24,338 nt of DNA, from NCBI GenBank assembly GCA_045810625.1, contig JBJMVQ010000001.1:1-24338 (forward strand), given 5' to 3'. Every line of letters starts with the position of its first letter. Position 1 is the first letter of the stretch. The position numbers and the translations under genes were made by a program. Under the pieces are notes generated by a model. That model made no database searches and was not told where the DNA came from. It worked only from the letters and a program-made list of their open reading frames with translations. The DNA comes from JACQFZ01 sp045810625 (GTDB taxonomy: Bacteria > Pseudomonadota > Gammaproteobacteria > Acidiferrobacterales > Sulfurifustaceae). Shown piece by piece: positions 23,078-24,338 of the stretch.

Positions 23078-24178
23078 ATGAAAGTTTATTACGACAAAGA
23101 CGCGGACCTGTCCATCATTCGGGGCAAGAAGGTCACGATCGTCGGATACGGTTCGCAGGGTCACGCGCACGCGCTGAACCTGAAGGATAGCGGCGTCGAC
23201 GTGACCATCGGCCTGCGCGAAGGCTCGGCGTCGGCGGTGAAGGCGAAGAACGCGGGCTTCGCGGTCAAGGATGTCGCCGACGCGGTCAAAGGTGCGGACG
23301 TCGTGATGGTCGTTGCGCCGGATCAGAACCACCAGAAGATCTACGAGACCGAGATCGCGCCGAATCTGAAGAAGGGCGGCGCGCTCACGGTGGCGCATGG
23401 TTTCAGCATTCACTTCGGCTTCGTCAAACCGCGCGCCGATCTCGATGTTTTCATGGTCGCGCCGAAAGGGCCGGGCCACCTCGTGCGTTCGACGTTCGCT
23501 CAGGGCGGCGGCGTGCCGTGCCTCATCGCGCTGAATCAGGACGCGAGCGGCAAAGCGCGTGCGCTCGCGCTGTCGTACGCGGCCGGCATCGGCGGCGGAC
23601 GCGCCGGCATCATTGAAACCACGTTCAAGGACGAGACCGAGACCGATCTCTTCGGTGAGCAAGTGGTGCTCTGCGGTGGTACGAGCCATCTCGTACAAGC
23701 CGCGTACGATACGCTCGTCGAGGCCGGGTATCCGCCGGAGATGGCGTACTTCGAGTGCCTGCACGAGCTCAAGCTCATCGTGGATCTGATGTATCGCGGC
23801 GGACTCCAGTTCATGCGCTACTCGATCAGCGATACGGCGGAGTACGGTGACTACACCCGCGGGCCGAGAGTCATCACCGAGGAGACCCGGGCCGAGATGC
23901 GCCGGATCCTCGAAGCAATTCAGGATGGATCCTTTGCTCGCGAGTGGTTGGACGAGAACAAGGCGGGTCGAGCAAACTTCGATCGCCTGCGCCAGGAGGA
24001 CCGGGATCATGAGATCGAGCGGGTAGGAGCCAAGCTCCGCGCGATGATGCCATGGTCGGAGGAGGGAAAGCAGGGAACCGGGCAAACGGGGAAGCGCGGA
24101 AGTGGGGAAGCGAAGACGGAGAAACCGGAGAAAAAGCCGCGCGGGCCACGCCGTCCCGCTCACCCGCTGCCGCGTTAA
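23078..24178 (+). CDS. ilvC: ketol-acid reductoisomerase, with extended C-terminus
   Basis: Class I KARI, which rearranges and reduces acetolactate or acetohydroxybutyrate with NAD(P)H and Mg2+. Residues 23-29 are the Rossmann motif GYGSQGH; GLREGSAS is the cofactor-specificity loop. The metal-binding segments DETETDLFGEQ and FECLHELKLIVDLMYRGG are intact. Class I enzymes usually have about 338 residues and end a dozen residues after the conserved MPW. Here MPW ends at residue 326 and is followed by 40 residues of SEEGKQGTGQTGKRGSGEAK character, encoded by a purine-rich tract (24056-24140). The tail replaces the normal end, is basic and probably disordered, and runs to a TAA that overlaps the leuC start. 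The core should be active. Confidence 0.95.
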   Translation: MKVYYDKDADLSIIRGKKVTIVGYGSQGHAHALNLKDSGVDVTIGLREGSASAVKAKNAGFAVKDVADAVKGADVVMVVAPDQNHQKIYETEIAPNLKKGGALTVAHGFSIHFGFVKPRADLDVFMVAPKGPGHLVRSTFAQGGGVPCLIALNQDASGKARALALSYAAGIGGGRAGIIETTFKDETETDLFGEQVVLCGGTSHLVQAAYDTLVEAGYPPEMAYFECLHELKLIVDLMYRGGLQFMRYSISDTAEYGDYTRGPRVITEETRAEMRRILEAIQDGSFAREWLDENKAGRANFDRLRQEDRDHEIERVGAKLRAMMPWSEEGKQGTGQTGKRGSGEAKTEKPEKKPRGPRRPAHPLPR

Positions 24179-24338
24179 TGCCGCGCACGCTCTTCGAGAA
24201 GATCTGGGACGCCCACGTCGTCACCCAGGTACCGGGAGGACCTGCGCTGCTGTACGTGGACTTACACCTGGTGCACGAAGTCACCTCTCCGCAGGCGTTC
24301 GAGGGACTCCGCCTGGCTGGCCGCAAGGTGCGGCGGCC
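24178..24338 (+). CDS. leuC: 3-isopropylmalate dehydratase large subunit, 5' part
   Basis: Truncated by the window end. The 53 visible residues (MPRTLFEKIWDAHVVTQVPG..., then LLYVDLHLVHEVTSPQAFEG) match the start of LeuC, the aconitase-like subunit that isomerises 2-isopropylmalate in leucine synthesis. The iron-sulfur cysteines lie beyond the window. ATG 24178 shares one base with the ilvC TAA (TAATG). There is no Shine-Dalgarno in front, so initiation probably depends on ribosomes finishing ilvC. Linkage to ilvIHC suggests a joint branched-chain amino acid operon, probably continuing with leuD and leuB. Confidence 0.93.
   Translation, partial: MPRTLFEKIWDAHVVTQVPGGPALLYVDLHLVHEVTSPQAFEGLRLAGRKVRR

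Overview
The window is a dense, GC-rich chromosomal segment of a proteobacterium, most likely gammaproteobacterial. The main clue is gene order: accD-folC-dedD-cvpA-purF is the E. coli/Pseudomonas arrangement, purF-metZ is the Pseudomonas arrangement, and lpxH-ppiB-(tRNA synthetase)-cysS matches the Pseudomonas lpxH-ppiB-glnS-cysS block, here with a GluRS in the glnS place. LpxH (rather than LpxI) also points to beta/gamma lineages. There are no phage genes, transposases, CRISPR arrays, rRNA or tRNA genes that I can see. Almost everything is housekeeping metabolism; the interest lies in the gaps and gene ends.

Layout. 1-192: gene end or spacer with a strong palindrome. 193-1011: truA. 1004-1720 (minus): a Tat-exported nicotinamidase sitting between truA and the trp genes. 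1932-9418: trpF-trpB-trpA-accD-folC-dedD, all joined by 1-4 base overlaps apart from the accD/folC junction, then cvpA and purF. 9536-9662: a promoter, a SAM-II riboswitch and a terminator controlling metZ (9706-10890). 10891-11281: a repeat-rich spacer with the remnant of a second DUF2147 gene next to the intact one (11282-11752, minus). 11911-13877: a glycerate-2-kinase and a lipoprotein of unknown function. 13892-17198 (minus): kup, lpxH, ppiB. 17363-20668: gltX, a GIY-YIG nuclease gene bracketed by a perfect 26-bp inverted repeat, and cysS. 20762-24338: ilvI-ilvH-ilvC and the first part of leuC.

How the genes work together. The window covers the last three tryptophan steps (TrpF, TrpB, TrpA), malonyl-CoA supply (AccD), polyglutamylated folate (FolC), the first step of purine synthesis (PurF), methionine sulfhydrylation (MetZ, under SAM control), the shared valine/isoleucine enzymes (IlvIHC) and entry into leucine synthesis (LeuC). 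Envelope functions are represented by LpxH, Kup, DedD, CvpA and two exported proteins.

The best observations are: (i) a complete SAM-II aptamer with a plausible switch to a Rho-independent terminator, in a gamma-type chromosomal context; (ii) a GIY-YIG nuclease gene enclosed by inverted copies of a dispersed repeat that also supplies the gltX stop codon and the nuclease tail, lying in a low-GC patch that extends into the 3' third of gltX; (iii) an eroded DUF2147 paralogue whose differences from the intact gene are nearly all silent; (iv) an ilvC whose 3' end runs through a purine-rich tract to overlap leuC.
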